A stretch of DNA of 64,000 nt from WHSW01 sp963705955 (lineage in GTDB: Bacteria > Actinomycetota > Thermoleophilia > Solirubrobacterales > 70-9), in assembly GCA_963705955.1 (NCBI GenBank), contig CAVPLH010000005.1, forward strand, positions 186,001 through 250,000. Reading direction: 5' to 3'. The notes beneath the pieces are model-generated. The model saw only the letters and a list, made by a program, of their open reading frames with translations. It searched no databases and was not told the origin of the DNA. Below are positions 36,769 to 45,169 of this stretch, in pieces. Every line of letters starts with the position of its first letter. Position 1 is the stretch's first letter. The position numbers and the translations under genes were made by a program.

Positions 36769-37538
36769 CAGTGCGAGCCGGCGCCTCGCCGCCGCGGAGG
36801 ATCGGCGCCCTCGGGCCCGGTGCTCTCGGCGGCGGCGGTCACGGCTTGGCGCGCGCTCAGATACGCCGCCTCGGCCGCCTCCGACGGCTGGCCGGCGATC
36901 ACGTCGTCGCGCGCCCACTCCTCGGTCCCGATCGCGTTGTAGCGCCGCCGCCAGCCCTGGTCCGGGTTGCCGACGATCGCGCGCTGAAGCTTGTTGAAAC
37001 CGTAGAAGAGGGCCTCGACGCGGGGCGGGCAGCCCGGGATGTGGACGTCGATCGGCATGAACTTGTCGGCGCCCTGGACGACGGCGTAGTTCGCGAACAT
37101 GCCGCCCGACGACGAACACGCGCCCATCGAGATCGCCCAGCGCGGCTCGAGCATCTGGTCGTAGAGCCGGCGGATGACCGGCGCCATCTTGATCGAGACC
37201 CGCCCCGAGAGGATGATGAAGTCGGCCTGGCGGGGCGAGGCCCGCAGCGCCTCGGCGCCGAAGCGGGCGATGTCGTAGCGAGCGCCGACCATCGCGATCA
37301 TCTCGATCGCGCAGCAGGCGAGTCCGAAGGTCATCGGGAACATCGAGTTCGACGCGGCCCAGGCGAGGACCTTGTCGAGCCTCGTGGTCAGCACGGCTTC
37401 CGAGACGTGCTGCTCGAGCTCGGCGTCGTCGAGGTCGCCGCGCAGCAGGTCGCGCGCGCGCAGCTGACGGATCCGCAGCTGCTCGGGCGACCCGGGCTCG
37501 GCGAGCGGCGAGAGCCCGCGCAGCTTCTCCCGTCTCAC
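36768..37538 (-). CDS. nuoB: NADH-quinone oxidoreductase subunit B
   Basis: 256 aa. The N2 [4Fe-4S] cluster ligands are visible: tandem cysteines in GLACCAIEM near 73, GACSSSGGMF near 137 and PGCPPRVEAL near 168. GTG at 37538 overlaps the nuoA stop by 4 bp. Both ends exceed the minimal core: about 50 residues lead in before the core and a C-terminal Ala/Glu-rich tail of about 60 residues follows it. Confidence 0.94.
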   Translation of the reverse strand: MRREKLRGLSPLAEPGSPEQLRIRQLRARDLLRGDLDDAELEQHVSEAVLTTRLDKVLAWAASNSMFPMTFGLACCAIEMIAMVGARYDIARFGAEALRASPRQADFIILSGRVSIKMAPVIRRLYDQMLEPRWAISMGACSSSGGMFANYAVVQGADKFMPIDVHIPGCPPRVEALFYGFNKLQRAIVGNPDQGWRRRYNAIGTEEWARDDVIAGQPSEAAEAAYLSARQAVTAAAESTGPEGADPPRRRGAGSH

Positions 37539-37900
37539 TTCCAATCGAGCGCTCCGCGTCGCCACACGTAGATCAGCGCGACGATCAGCAGGACGACGAA
37601 GACGAGCAGCTCGACGAGCACGAACACCGAATCGGCCGCCTTCAGGATCACCCCGACCGGGTACAGGAAGACGACCTCGATGTCGAAGAGGATGAACAGC
37701 ATCGCGACCATGTAGAAGCTGACTCCGAAGCGGAACGTGCGCGAGACCTCGGTCGGCAGCCCGCACTCATACGGCTCGGTCTTCGATGCTCGGACGCGGA
37801 CGCGCTTCCGCCCGAGCAGATGGTTGAGCACCGCGAACGTCGACCCGACGATCAGGCCGAGCGCGACGAAGACGAGAACGGGGAGGTAGCTGTGCAGCAA
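37535..37900 (-). CDS. nuoA: NADH-quinone oxidoreductase subunit A
   Basis: 121 aa, three membrane helices, with the conserved loop SKTEPYECGLPTEVSRTFRFGVSFYMVAMLFILFDIEVVFLYP (cited by its key residues Cys47 region and DIEV). It is the first gene of the operon. No ATG or GTG is available in frame before the nearest upstream stop; TTG at 37900 is the start. This start lies inside a perfect inverted repeat, so initiation may depend on RNA folding. Confidence 0.92.
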   Translation of the reverse strand: MLHSYLPVLVFVALGLIVGSTFAVLNHLLGRKRVRVRASKTEPYECGLPTEVSRTFRFGVSFYMVAMLFILFDIEVVFLYPVGVILKAADSVFVLVELLVFVVLLIVALIYVWRRGALDWK

Positions 37901-37946
37901 CTCGCCCGAGTTGTATCTGAAACTCGCCCCCGCCGTAGCCGAGTTT
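37898..37946 (-). promoter_or_regulatory. Tandem inverted repeats in the nuo leader
   Basis: Two perfect inverted repeats lie at the nuoA start: CAACTCG-CC-CGAGTTG at 37898-37913 and AAACTCG-N13-CGAGTTT at 37920-37946. All four arms share ACTCG or CGAGT, so alternative pairings between them are possible. The first covers the TTG start codon. This could be a translational or attenuation control of the operon. The rest of the 177-bp spacer to 38077 holds no gene; a promoter is expected there but was not pinned down. Confidence 0.45.
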
Positions 37947-38077
37947 GTGCGATCTTGCTACATAGTGCTTTTCCGCATCAGAAAGCGGTAAATCCGACTC
38001 TTTAGGGCGGGTATTGGTCTGCCGCCGGGCGCCGGGCCGGGCGCGGATGCGACCCGCCGTGGTTTGATCCCCCGCCC

Positions 38078-38512
38078 ATGGCAACCCTGCACCTGATCAA
38101 CGGCGTCGCGGTCCTGGTCGCGAACCTCGCGGCGGGGACGATCGGCGGCGTGGCCTGGGTGCGCCGGCGCCCGAGCGTGGCGTTCTGGTACGTCCTTCGG
38201 GTCGCCCAGGCGACCGTCGTCCTCCAGGTCGCCCTCGGGACCCTGCTGCTGCTGCTCGGACACGAGGCCGACGGCCTTCATTACGTCTACGGGTTGCTGC
38301 CGCTCGGGGTGACGCTGTTCGCCGAAGCGGCCCGGGCCGGCGCCGCCGAGCGCGAGCTCGAGGGGGTCGACTTCGACTCCCTGACGAGCGAGCGCCAGCG
38401 CCTCTTCGCGCTCGCGATCGTCCGCCGCGAGACCGGGATCATGACCGTCTCGGCGCTGCTCGTATTCGTGCTCGCGCTGCGGGCTGCGAGCACCAGCGGC
38501 GCGCTTTTCTGA
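38078..38512 (+). CDS. Small membrane protein of unknown function
   Basis: 144 aa. Four hydrophobic segments are visible: residues about 5-25, 43-63, 68-86 and 122-140, with a charged cytoplasmic-type loop (AAERELEGVDFDSLTSERQR) between the third and fourth. I do not recognise a family. It is divergent from the nuo operon across 177 bp. Codon use is ordinary and the downstream gap is short, so it is likely a real gene. Confidence 0.7.
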   Translation: MATLHLINGVAVLVANLAAGTIGGVAWVRRRPSVAFWYVLRVAQATVVLQVALGTLLLLLGHEADGLHYVYGLLPLGVTLFAEAARAGAAERELEGVDFDSLTSERQRLFALAIVRRETGIMTVSALLVFVLALRAASTSGALF

Positions 38513-38562
38513 ACTTTTACTGAAACCTCGCGCCCGGACCGCGACTTCGAGCCGTCGCGGTG

Positions 38563-38574
38563 GTTACCGGTAAC
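38563..38574. promoter_or_regulatory. Perfect 12-bp palindrome
   Basis: GTTACCGGTAAC lies directly before the small reading frame at 38576. It is a possible operator for a TetR- or LacI-type protein, or chance. No ribosome site separates it from the GTG. Confidence 0.25.
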
Positions 38575-38575
38575 A

Positions 38576-38758
38576 GTGAGCGGACCTCAGCCCAAGCCAG
38601 CCGGCCGACCACCGCAGAAGGCGGGTACCGCTCCGCCGCGTTCGCCGGAGCCGGTCGCGGCCGAGCATCCGGCCGAGACCGCCCGGCGTGAGCTGATCGA
38701 GTGGTGCGAGCGCCACGGCCTCCCGGTTCCGGCCGAGCGCCCGGGCTCGCCGCACTGA
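38576..38758 (+). CDS. Possible small hydrophilic protein
   Basis: 60 aa from a GTG start. The first 30 residues are Pro/Ala/Lys-rich and probably disordered; the second half (AETARRELIEWCERHGLPVPAERP) could be one helix with a turn. No family is recognised. There is no clear ribosome site. It fills the space between the membrane protein and the convergent flavin reductase, and its composition differs from the antisense frames, which favours coding, but weakly. Confidence 0.4.
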   Translation: MSGPQPKPAGRPPQKAGTAPPRSPEPVAAEHPAETARRELIEWCERHGLPVPAERPGSPH

Positions 38759-38794
38759 GCGCGGGCGAGCGAACGTCGCCGGTCGGGGATGCGG

Positions 38795-39307
38795 TCAGTC
38801 GGTGCCGGGCAGCTCGAGCGGCCTGTAGCCGCCGCCGACGAAGACCAGGGGGTTGCCGCCGTCGGCGCCGATCGCGAGCACTTCGCCGATCGCGATCTCG
38901 TGGTCGCCGCCGGGGTGCAGGTCGCGGACCGAGCACGCCGCCCAGGCGATCGAGCCGTGGAGGACCGGCACCCGGTCGCGCTCGTCGAAGCGAACCTCGC
39001 GAAACTTCTCGGTGTGCGGCGCCTTGGTCGCGAACGAACGGGCGAGCGCCTCCTGGCCAACCCCGAGGACGCTGACCCCGAAGCGGCCGGCCTCGCGCAC
39101 GACGTCGAGGGTCCGCGAGCCACGATCGAGACAGGCGAGCAGGAGGGGTGGATCGAGCGACAGCGAGGTAACCGCGTTCGCCGTCGCCCCCGCCGGGCCG
39201 GCGGCTCCGATCGCGGTCACGATCGTCACTGCGGTCGGCAGCGACGCCATCGCGCGGCGGAATTGATCGGGCGTCGGCGCAGGCACTTCGGGTGAGCGAT
39301 ACCACAC
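38795..39307 (-). CDS. Flavin reductase-like domain protein
   Basis: 170 aa, the size of a single FMN-binding split-barrel flavin reductase (HpaC/DIM6 type). Typical segments are FRRAMASLPTAVTIVTA near 15, TANAVTSLSLDPPLLLACL near 43 and RFGVSVLGVGQEALARSFA near 75. It would reduce free FMN/FAD with NAD(P)H for a partner oxygenase. No oxygenase is adjacent. It is divergent from the cytochrome c gene. Confidence 0.8.
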   Translation of the reverse strand: MWYRSPEVPAPTPDQFRRAMASLPTAVTIVTAIGAAGPAGATANAVTSLSLDPPLLLACLDRGSRTLDVVREAGRFGVSVLGVGQEALARSFATKAPHTEKFREVRFDERDRVPVLHGSIAWAACSVRDLHPGGDHEIAIGEVLAIGADGGNPLVFVGGGYRPLELPGTD

Positions 39308-39341
39308 CGGCGGCGCGGATCGATCACCCGCGCACGGAAGT

Positions 39342-39770
39342 ATGATGCCGCCGGTCTTGCGCAGAGCCTGGGTACCAACAGCGGCAATCGCGGCGGCGCT
39401 CGCCCTCGCCGCATGCGGGACCGAAGGGATCCAGGTCGCCTCCAGCGACCCCGGCTACGACGGCGCGGTGCTCTTCTCGGAGCGTTGCTCGGGCTGTCAT
39501 TCGCTCGACGCAGCCGGCGCCCAGGGGTCGGCCAACCGCGAGCTCCGCAATCAGGGGCCGAATCTGAACCAGCGCAAGGAGAGCGTCGATGACGTCCTCT
39601 ACGCGATCCGAAACGGAGGCTTCTCCGGGGCGATCATGCCCCAGAACATCGTCACCGGCGACGAGGCGCGCGCAGTCGCGGGATTCGTCGCCGCGCACGC
39701 GGGCACCGACGTGAATCGCCCGCCGAAGCCGGGCGAGGATCAGGACGTCCCCGCCTCGGCCGCTCCCTAG
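39342..39770 (+). CDS. Lipoprotein cytochrome c
   Basis: 142 aa. A signal peptide ends in a lipobox (LAAC, Cys25). One haem-binding motif CSGCH is at 49-53 and the likely axial Met lies in GAIMPQN near 98. The C-terminus is Pro/Asp-rich. It should be a small class I cytochrome c anchored on the outer face of the membrane, able to shuttle electrons between respiratory complexes. Partner genes are not adjacent. Its stop codon forms part of the left arm of the inverted repeat before serS. Confidence 0.82.
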   Translation: MMPPVLRRAWVPTAAIAAALALAACGTEGIQVASSDPGYDGAVLFSERCSGCHSLDAAGAQGSANRELRNQGPNLNQRKESVDDVLYAIRNGGFSGAIMPQNIVTGDEARAVAGFVAAHAGTDVNRPPKPGEDQDVPASAAP

Positions 39771-39869
39771 ATGAGTGATTCGACGACCTCACGCACGCGG
39801 ATGACGCCCGGATACCGTCGCTGGATCGCGCGCCCCCCCGCGCGCGACTCCGTGGGATCAATCATCTAG
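39767..39869 (+). other. Strongly structured spacer before serS
   Basis: The outer arms CTAGATGAGTGAT (39767-39779) and ATCAATCATCTAG (39857-39869) pair at 12 of 13 positions. Inside lies a perfect 8-bp hairpin, TCGCGCGC-CCCCCC-GCGCGCGA. The element sits between the cytochrome c stop and the serS GTG and would form a long-range RNA stem ending just before translation starts. There is no T-box GGTGG-ACCGCG sequence, no tRNA T-arm and no U-run. It may be a terminator, a leader controlling serS, or a repeat of unknown origin. Confidence 0.5.
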
Positions 39870-39876
39870 CGGTCGA

Positions 39877-41148
39877 GTGCTCGATCTGCGAGCAATCCGC
39901 GAGAACCCGGGGCCGGCCCGGACGGCGCTCGTGCGCCGGGGCGCGGGCGATGCGCTCGATCGGGTGCTCGAGCTCGACGCTCGCCGCCGCGAGCTCTTGC
40001 CCGAGGTCGAGGGTCGTCGCGCGGCCCAGAACGAGGCCTCCGAGCAGATCGCGGCGCGAAAGCGCGCCGGCGAGGACGCCTCGGAGACGATCGAGCGGAT
40101 GCGCGCCGTCTCCTCCGAGCTGAAGGGGATCGAGAGCGAGCTGGCCGAGGTGACCGAGCGTCGCGACGCGCTCGCGGCGACGCTCCCCAACCTTCCCGAT
40201 CCGGCCGCCCCCGACGGCGGCGAGGACGAGGGGGTGACGCTGCGCGAGGTCGGCGCGCGACCGAGCTTCGAATTCGAGGTCCGAGACCATCTCGAGCTCG
40301 GGCTCGAGCACGGGTGGATCGAGGTCGAGAAGGCGGCCGCCGCGTCGGGCTCGCGGTTCGCCTACCTGATCGGCGATCTCGTCATGGTCGAGCTGGCCCT
40401 GGTCCGCTTCGCGGTCGAGATCGTCCGCGCCGAGGGGTTCGAGCCGGTGGTCCCGCCCGTCTTGGTCCGCGACTGGCCGCTGTACGGGACCGGCTACTTC
40501 CCGGGCGAGCGGGAGATGATCTACGAGGTCGAGCGTGACGGCCTCTTTCTCGTCGGCACCTCCGAGGTCTCGCTGGCGGCCCTTCACGCCGACGAGATCG
40601 TCGACGGAGCGCGGCTGCCGCTTCGCTACGCGGGCATCTCGACATGCTTCCGTCGCGAGGCCGGCGCCGCCGGCAAGGACACGCGCGGGATCTTCCGCGT
40701 CCATCAGTTCGACAAGGTCGAGATGTTCTCGTTCGTGGCGGCGGGCGAGTCGGCCGCCGAGCACGAGCGAATCCTGGCGATCGAGGAGCGGATCCTTGGC
40801 GCCCTCGAGCTGCCCTACCGGGTCGTCGACATCGCGGTCGGCGATCTCGGCGGTCCGGCGGCGCGCAAGTTCGACTGCGAAGCCTGGATCCCGAGCCAGG
40901 GGCGCTATCGGGAGGTCACCTCGTGCTCGAACACGACCGACTACCAGGCGCGACGCCTCGGCGCCCGCTACCGCCCGGCGCCCGACGCCTCACCCGAGGT
41001 CGCGCACACCCTCAACGGTACAGCCGTCGCGGTCGGGCGGACCCTGATCGCGCTGATCGAGAATGGCCAGCGCGCCGACGGGGCGGTCGACCTACCGGCC
41101 GCCCTGGTCGAAGCCGGAGCACCGCAGGTGATTCCGAGCACCGGATAG
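39877..41148 (+). CDS. serS: Seryl-tRNA synthetase
   Basis: 423 aa. The N-terminal long coiled-coil arm (residues about 30-100, rich in Glu/Arg/Ala) binds the long variable arm of tRNA-Ser. The class II core shows motif 2 (CFRREAGAAGKDTRGIFRVHQF) and motif 3 (NGTAVAVGRTLIALIENGQ). The start is GTG. It charges tRNA-Ser with serine. The structured spacer upstream could regulate it. Confidence 0.95.
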   Translation: MLDLRAIRENPGPARTALVRRGAGDALDRVLELDARRRELLPEVEGRRAAQNEASEQIAARKRAGEDASETIERMRAVSSELKGIESELAEVTERRDALAATLPNLPDPAAPDGGEDEGVTLREVGARPSFEFEVRDHLELGLEHGWIEVEKAAAASGSRFAYLIGDLVMVELALVRFAVEIVRAEGFEPVVPPVLVRDWPLYGTGYFPGEREMIYEVERDGLFLVGTSEVSLAALHADEIVDGARLPLRYAGISTCFRREAGAAGKDTRGIFRVHQFDKVEMFSFVAAGESAAEHERILAIEERILGALELPYRVVDIAVGDLGGPAARKFDCEAWIPSQGRYREVTSCSNTTDYQARRLGARYRPAPDASPEVAHTLNGTAVAVGRTLIALIENGQRADGAVDLPAALVEAGAPQVIPSTG

Positions 41149-41188
41149 CTCGTGGCGCGGCGAGGCGCGGTCGCCTGAAACCGGTTCC

Positions 41189-41584
41189 TTACTGCGGCTC
41201 CTCGAACTCGAGCGAGCACGAGTTGAGGCAATACCGGAGCCCGGTCGGCTCGGGCCCGTCGTCGAAGACGTGGCCGAGGTGGCCGCCGCAGCGCTTGCAG
41301 ACGACCTCGGTCCGGCGCATGAAGAAGCTGTTGTCGGACCGTGTCTCGACCGCGTCGGAGTCCATCGGGTCGAAGAAGCTCGGCCAGCCGGTACCCGAGT
41401 CGAACTTCGTCTCGGAGCTGAACAGCTCGGCGCCACAGCCGCGGCACCGGTAGACGCCGTCCTCCTTGTTGTCCCAATAGGCCCCGGTGAACGCTCGCTC
41501 GGTCCCCTTCTTGCGGAGCACCTCGTACTCCTCCGGGGACAGCTCGGCTCGCCACTCTGCGTCCGTCTTCTCGACCTTCTCCAT
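41189..41584 (-). CDS. msrB: Peptide methionine-(R)-sulfoxide reductase
   Basis: 131 aa, single-domain MsrB. Zinc cysteines are Cys47/Cys50 (CRGC) and Cys96/Cys99 (CKRC). The catalytic Cys119 lies in GLRYCLNSCSLEF. The usual Ala in the NSASL motif is Cys122 here, which could act as an additional resolving cysteine. It repairs oxidised methionine in proteins using thioredoxin. It converges with serS and is divergent from the broken thioesterase gene. Confidence 0.93.
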   Translation of the reverse strand: MEKVEKTDAEWRAELSPEEYEVLRKKGTERAFTGAYWDNKEDGVYRCRGCGAELFSSETKFDSGTGWPSFFDPMDSDAVETRSDNSFFMRRTEVVCKRCGGHLGHVFDDGPEPTGLRYCLNSCSLEFEEPQ

Positions 41585-41684
41585 CGTCTGTCTTGCGCCT
41601 CTCGTTCTTTGCCTGTCCCGGTTGGTCCGGCGAGCGTGCGAATCGTTACGCCTCGAGGGTACGCGGCCCGCCTACGATCCTCGC

Positions 41685-42507
41685 GTGCGCGACTCCTTCT
41701 ACGTGGCCGACGGCGGGCGGTTCGTATCCACCGAGCTGACTCGCGGGCCGTGGGACCCGGACGCCCAGCACGCCGGGCCGCCCGCCGCGCTGATCGCGCG
41801 CGAGATCGAGCGCCACCCGAGCCCGGTCTCCGGGCCCCACGCACGCTGGCAGGTCGGGCGGATCACCCACGAGGTGGTGCGGCCGGTGCCGATCGCCCCG
41901 CTCACGCTTGCGATCCGGGTGGAGCGCCCCGGGCGTTCGGTCGAACTGCTCTCCGCGGAGCTCGCGAGACGCGGATGGGACCGTGATGCGCGCCCTCGCG
42001 TGGCGGATCGCGATCGTGCCGATCGAGCTGCCGCCCGGCCTCGCGAGCACCGAGGGCGAGAGCGCCGCGCGGCGCCTGCCCGACCCGGCGCCGCCCGCGG
42101 CGGGAACCGAGCGCCCGTTCTTCGATACCGGCGCCCGGGTCGGCTACCAGAGCGCGGTCGAAACCCGGTTCACCGTCGGCGCGTACACCGAGCCCGGCCC
42201 GGCGACGGTGTGGATGCGTCAGCGGGTGGCGCTGGTCGCCGGCGAGGAGCCGACGCCGCTGCAGCGGGTTCTGATCGCCGCCGACTCGGGCAACGGGGTG
42301 AGCGCGACGCTCGACCTCGCCCGGTACCTGTTCATCAACGTCGACCTGACCGTCCACCTGCACCGAATGCCGGTCGGCGAGTGGATCTGCCTGGAGGCGA
42401 TCACCGTCCCGGAGCCGAGCGGGATCGGGCTCGCCGACGCGATGCTGCATGATCAGCGAGGGCCGATCGGACGCGCGCTGCAGACGCTACTCGTACGCGA
42501 GCGCTGA
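41685..42507 (+). pseudogene. TesB-like thioesterase family gene split by a frameshift
   Basis: A GTG at 41685 opens a frame reading VRDSFYVADGGRFVSTELTR and continuing to RPGRSVELLSAELA. At about 41967 the homologous reading jumps to another frame, continuing ADGTVMRALAWRIAIVPIELP down to a TGA at 42507. Joined, the product is about 270 aa with the double hot-dog layout of acyl-CoA thioesterase-like proteins (GPPAALIAREIE near 25; LDLARYLFINVDLTVHL near 210). One missing base in GCGAG-GACGCG explains the shift. It may be a real pseudogene, a programmed shift or a sequencing error. Confidence 0.75.
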
Positions 42508-42579
42508 GCTTGCGGGCGGTTGCGAGATCGAGGCTCGAACCGGCGTCTGGGAGGCTTCCGCGCCGATAGTCTCTTCACC

Positions 42580-43218
42580 GTGGGGGAGACGATCACAATC
42601 GTCCTCGCCGACGATCACGCGGTGGTCCGGAGCGCGCTGCGCCTGCTGCTCGACGCCGAGCAGGATCTCGAGGTGGTCGCCGAGGCGGGCGACATGTCCT
42701 CGACCGTGCGCTACGTCCGCGGCCACAGGCCCGACGTGCTGATCCTCGACCTCAACATGCCCGAGGGTCCGAGCATCAGCACGGTGCCGGAGCTGCGCGA
42801 CGCCTCTCCGGAGACCGGGATCGTCGTGCTGACGATGGAGAACGACCCGGCGTTCGCCCGCCAGGCGATCCAGAGCGGGGTGCTCGGCTACGTGCTCAAG
42901 GAAGCCGTCGACCGCGAGCTGGTGACCGCGGTGCGGCTCGCCTCCGGCGGTCGCACCTACCTGCAGCCCGAGCTCGGCGCCCGCCTGGCCGCCGATCCGC
43001 CCGGCGACCCGGCGGGCCTGTCCGAGCGCGAGCGATCGGTCCTGCGCCTGATCGCGCTCGGCTACACGAACTCCGAGATCGCCGAGAGCCTGTTCTTGAG
43101 CGTGCGCACGGTCGAGTCGCACCGCTCCCACATCCAGCAGAAGCTTCGGCTCACGAAGCGGTCGGAGCTCGTCCGCTACGCGCTCGACCGGGGGATGCTG
43201 GACGGCACGTCCGGCTGA
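42580..43218 (+). CDS. NarL/LuxR-family response regulator
   Basis: 212 aa. The receiver domain has the acidic pair Asp11/Asp12 with His13, phospho-acceptor Asp57 (LILDLNMPEG), Thr85 and Lys107. The C-terminal LuxR-type helix-turn-helix reads LSERERSVLRLIALGYTNSEIAESLFLSVRTVESH. GTG at 42580 is chosen because it begins directly at the first beta strand. No histidine kinase gene is nearby, so it is an orphan regulator. Its 3' end overlaps the convergent SDR gene by 43 bp. Confidence 0.92.
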   Translation: MGETITIVLADDHAVVRSALRLLLDAEQDLEVVAEAGDMSSTVRYVRGHRPDVLILDLNMPEGPSISTVPELRDASPETGIVVLTMENDPAFARQAIQSGVLGYVLKEAVDRELVTAVRLASGGRTYLQPELGARLAADPPGDPAGLSERERSVLRLIALGYTNSEIAESLFLSVRTVESHRSHIQQKLRLTKRSELVRYALDRGMLDGTSG

Positions 43219-44084
43219 CCGGGCGCCCGGTCGCCGCCATCGGGTCGGCCCGCGCCCGGCGAGTCGATCTGCTCGACCAGCTCGGAGAATCTTCGGTCGC
43301 GTGACATCGCGGCGTCGAGGGCGGGATTGAGGATCCCGCGAAACGCCGAGTAGAGCGCCCACCAGCGCGGCACCATCACCCTTGGCGCCCGCCGCTCGAC
43401 CCCGGCCACGAGCGCCTCCGCCACCCGCCGCGGCGTGATCCGGCGCAGCATGAACCCGGGGACGTGGTCGCGGACCGAAGCGGCGATCGGGTCCTCGAAG
43501 GCATCGCGGACGAGCTTCGTGTCGGCCCACCCGGGATGAACCACCGTCGCTCCGGCTCCGTGCGCGGCGAGCTCGACGCGAAGCGCCCGGCCGAGCTGCT
43601 CGACCCCCGCCTTGCTGACCGCGTACGGGCTCGCAAAGGCCCCATTCATGAACGCGTAGACCGAGGAGACGACGACCACATGCCCGCGGCGGTCGATGAT
43701 CTGCGGCAGGGCCGCGCGAACGGTCCGCCAGACGCCGAGCAGGTCGACCTCGACCACCCGTTCGAACGCCTCCGCGTCGATCGAGGCGATCGTCCGCGGC
43801 GGTGGCGCGACGCCCGCGTTGGCGACGACGATGTCGACGCCCCCGAAGCGCTCGACGGTCGCCGCCACCGACGCATCGAGAGAGCCGCGGTCCGTGGCGT
43901 CCCCGGCGAGCGCCAGGGTCCGAGCCCCGACGCGCTCGGCCGCCGCCTCGGTCTCTCCGGGATCGAGGTCGGTGAGCGTCACCGACGCTCCGCGCTCGTG
44001 CAGCAGGCGGGCCGTCTCGAAGCCGATGCCCTTCGCCGCGCCGGTGACCAGCGCGACCCGGTTCGGGAGCCCGAAGCTCGCCAT
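43176..44084 (-). CDS. Short-chain dehydrogenase/reductase
   Basis: 302 aa. TGAAKGIG lies near 14, NAG in VVANAGVAPP near 85, catalytic Ser in VVVSSVYAF near 138 and Tyr-Lys in YAVSK near 153. ATG at 44084 gives a normal N-terminus; the upstream frame is Arg-rich. The extra C-terminal region after 240 (FRGILNPALDAAMSRDRRFSELVEQ) resembles longer SDRs that act on lipids or steroids. The substrate is unknown. Confidence 0.85.
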   Translation of the reverse strand: MASFGLPNRVALVTGAAKGIGFETARLLHERGASVTLTDLDPGETEAAAERVGARTLALAGDATDRGSLDASVAATVERFGGVDIVVANAGVAPPPRTIASIDAEAFERVVEVDLLGVWRTVRAALPQIIDRRGHVVVVSSVYAFMNGAFASPYAVSKAGVEQLGRALRVELAAHGAGATVVHPGWADTKLVRDAFEDPIAASVRDHVPGFMLRRITPRRVAEALVAGVERRAPRVMVPRWWALYSAFRGILNPALDAAMSRDRRFSELVEQIDSPGAGRPDGGDRAPGQPDVPSSIPRSSA

Positions 44085-44223
44085 GCCGCGATTTCTACCC
44101 GTCCGGAGCCGCGCCTGCGGAGCGCCCGCCCGCCGCCGCGAGCCGCCGCGGACACAGATCCCGGGGCGCGAGGATGCCCGACCCGGGCCGCCGGCGTGCA
44201 CGAAGCGGCGCCGGAAGAAGAGA

Positions 44224-44712
44224 ATGCCGCGCGTGCGCTCGCGCAGAACAGCCCAGCGAGCGGTCCGCGCCGTCTATCACTCGATCATCGTCCTCGCGGT
44301 GATCCTGGTCGCCGAGGACGGCGACCAGAGCGCGAGCAAGGTGATCGTGGCGGTGGTCGGGGCGACGATCGCGACCGCGCTCGCCGAGCTCTACGCCGAG
44401 TACATCGGCGACGTGATCCGCGAGGGTCGACACCCGACCCGCCCCGAGATCGGGATCCAGTTCGCCGACACGGTCGCCGGCAGCCTCGCCGCGCTGGTGC
44501 CGGCGACCCCGTTCGTCGCCGTCCTGCTCACCCCGATGGAGCTCCACACCGCGTATGGGATCGCGCCCTGGCTGGGCCTCGGAGTGATCGCGTTCTTCAC
44601 CCTGCTCGCGAACCGCTTCGCAGGACTGTCGCGGTGGCAGAACGCCGCGGTGACCGCGGCCGCGCTGGCGATCGGCCTCTCGCTGATCGCGATCAAGGCG
44701 TTCACCCATTGA
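44224..44712 (+). CDS. Membrane protein of unknown function
   Basis: 162 aa. A basic N-terminus (MPRVRSRRTAQR) is followed by hydrophobic segments near 20-55, 80-105, 112-130 and 140-158. Acidic residues occur within the first membrane stretches (ILVAEDGDQSASK, ALAELYAEYIGD). I do not recognise the family. ATG at 44224 is chosen as the last start before the first hydrophobic segment. It precedes the next small gene by 64 bp. Confidence 0.68.
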   Translation: MPRVRSRRTAQRAVRAVYHSIIVLAVILVAEDGDQSASKVIVAVVGATIATALAELYAEYIGDVIREGRHPTRPEIGIQFADTVAGSLAALVPATPFVAVLLTPMELHTAYGIAPWLGLGVIAFFTLLANRFAGLSRWQNAAVTAAALAIGLSLIAIKAFTH

Positions 44713-44776
44713 CGCCGCGATACCCGGGCCACAGCAGCCAAGCTAGAGTCGCGCGACCACCGAAGGAGAGGATGCA

Positions 44777-45136
44777 ATGGGATTTCTGGATCGGATGAAG
44801 GGTGCCGCCGAATCGGTCTCGGCGCAGACGAGCAAGGTCGGGGTGGGCGCCTCGGCGGGGCAGATCGACCTCGCCAACCGCGCCAAGAAGCTGATGAACG
44901 AGGGGGTCGACACCCCGGCTCACATCGACTCGATGGAGTCGACGGGCAAGACCGACAAGCCAGGCGGCACCGAGTACGTGATCGCGCTCACGGTGACCCC
45001 GGCGACCGGCGACGCCTACGAGGCGACGATCAACCAGTACATCTACCCGTCCGCGCCGTTCAGCGCCGGCGAGGACGTCACGGTCAAGGTCGACCCCTCG
45101 GACCCGAGCGTCGCGATGATCTGGGGCAAGGGCTGA
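44777..45136 (+). CDS. Conserved small protein of unknown function
   Basis: 119 aa. An amphipathic N-terminus (MGFLDRMKGAAESVS) precedes a hydrophilic helix (GQIDLANRAKKLMNEG) and a beta-rich C-terminal half with YVIALTVTPATGDAYEATINQY. A clear ribosome site AAGGAGAGG lies 7 bp before the ATG. Similar small proteins with an N-terminal helix and a predicted beta-barrel domain are common in actinobacteria, but none has a function that I can cite. Confidence 0.75.
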   Translation: MGFLDRMKGAAESVSAQTSKVGVGASAGQIDLANRAKKLMNEGVDTPAHIDSMESTGKTDKPGGTEYVIALTVTPATGDAYEATINQYIYPSAPFSAGEDVTVKVDPSDPSVAMIWGKG

Positions 45137-45169
45137 GCCGAGCCGGCGCGCCCGGCTCCCCGGCGGCGG

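Noticed and set aside
39767..39869. tRNA gene or T-box riboswitch before serS
   Set aside because: No T-arm GGTTCGA-type sequence, no acceptor closure of tRNA size, and no T-box GGTGG/ACCGCG pairing element.
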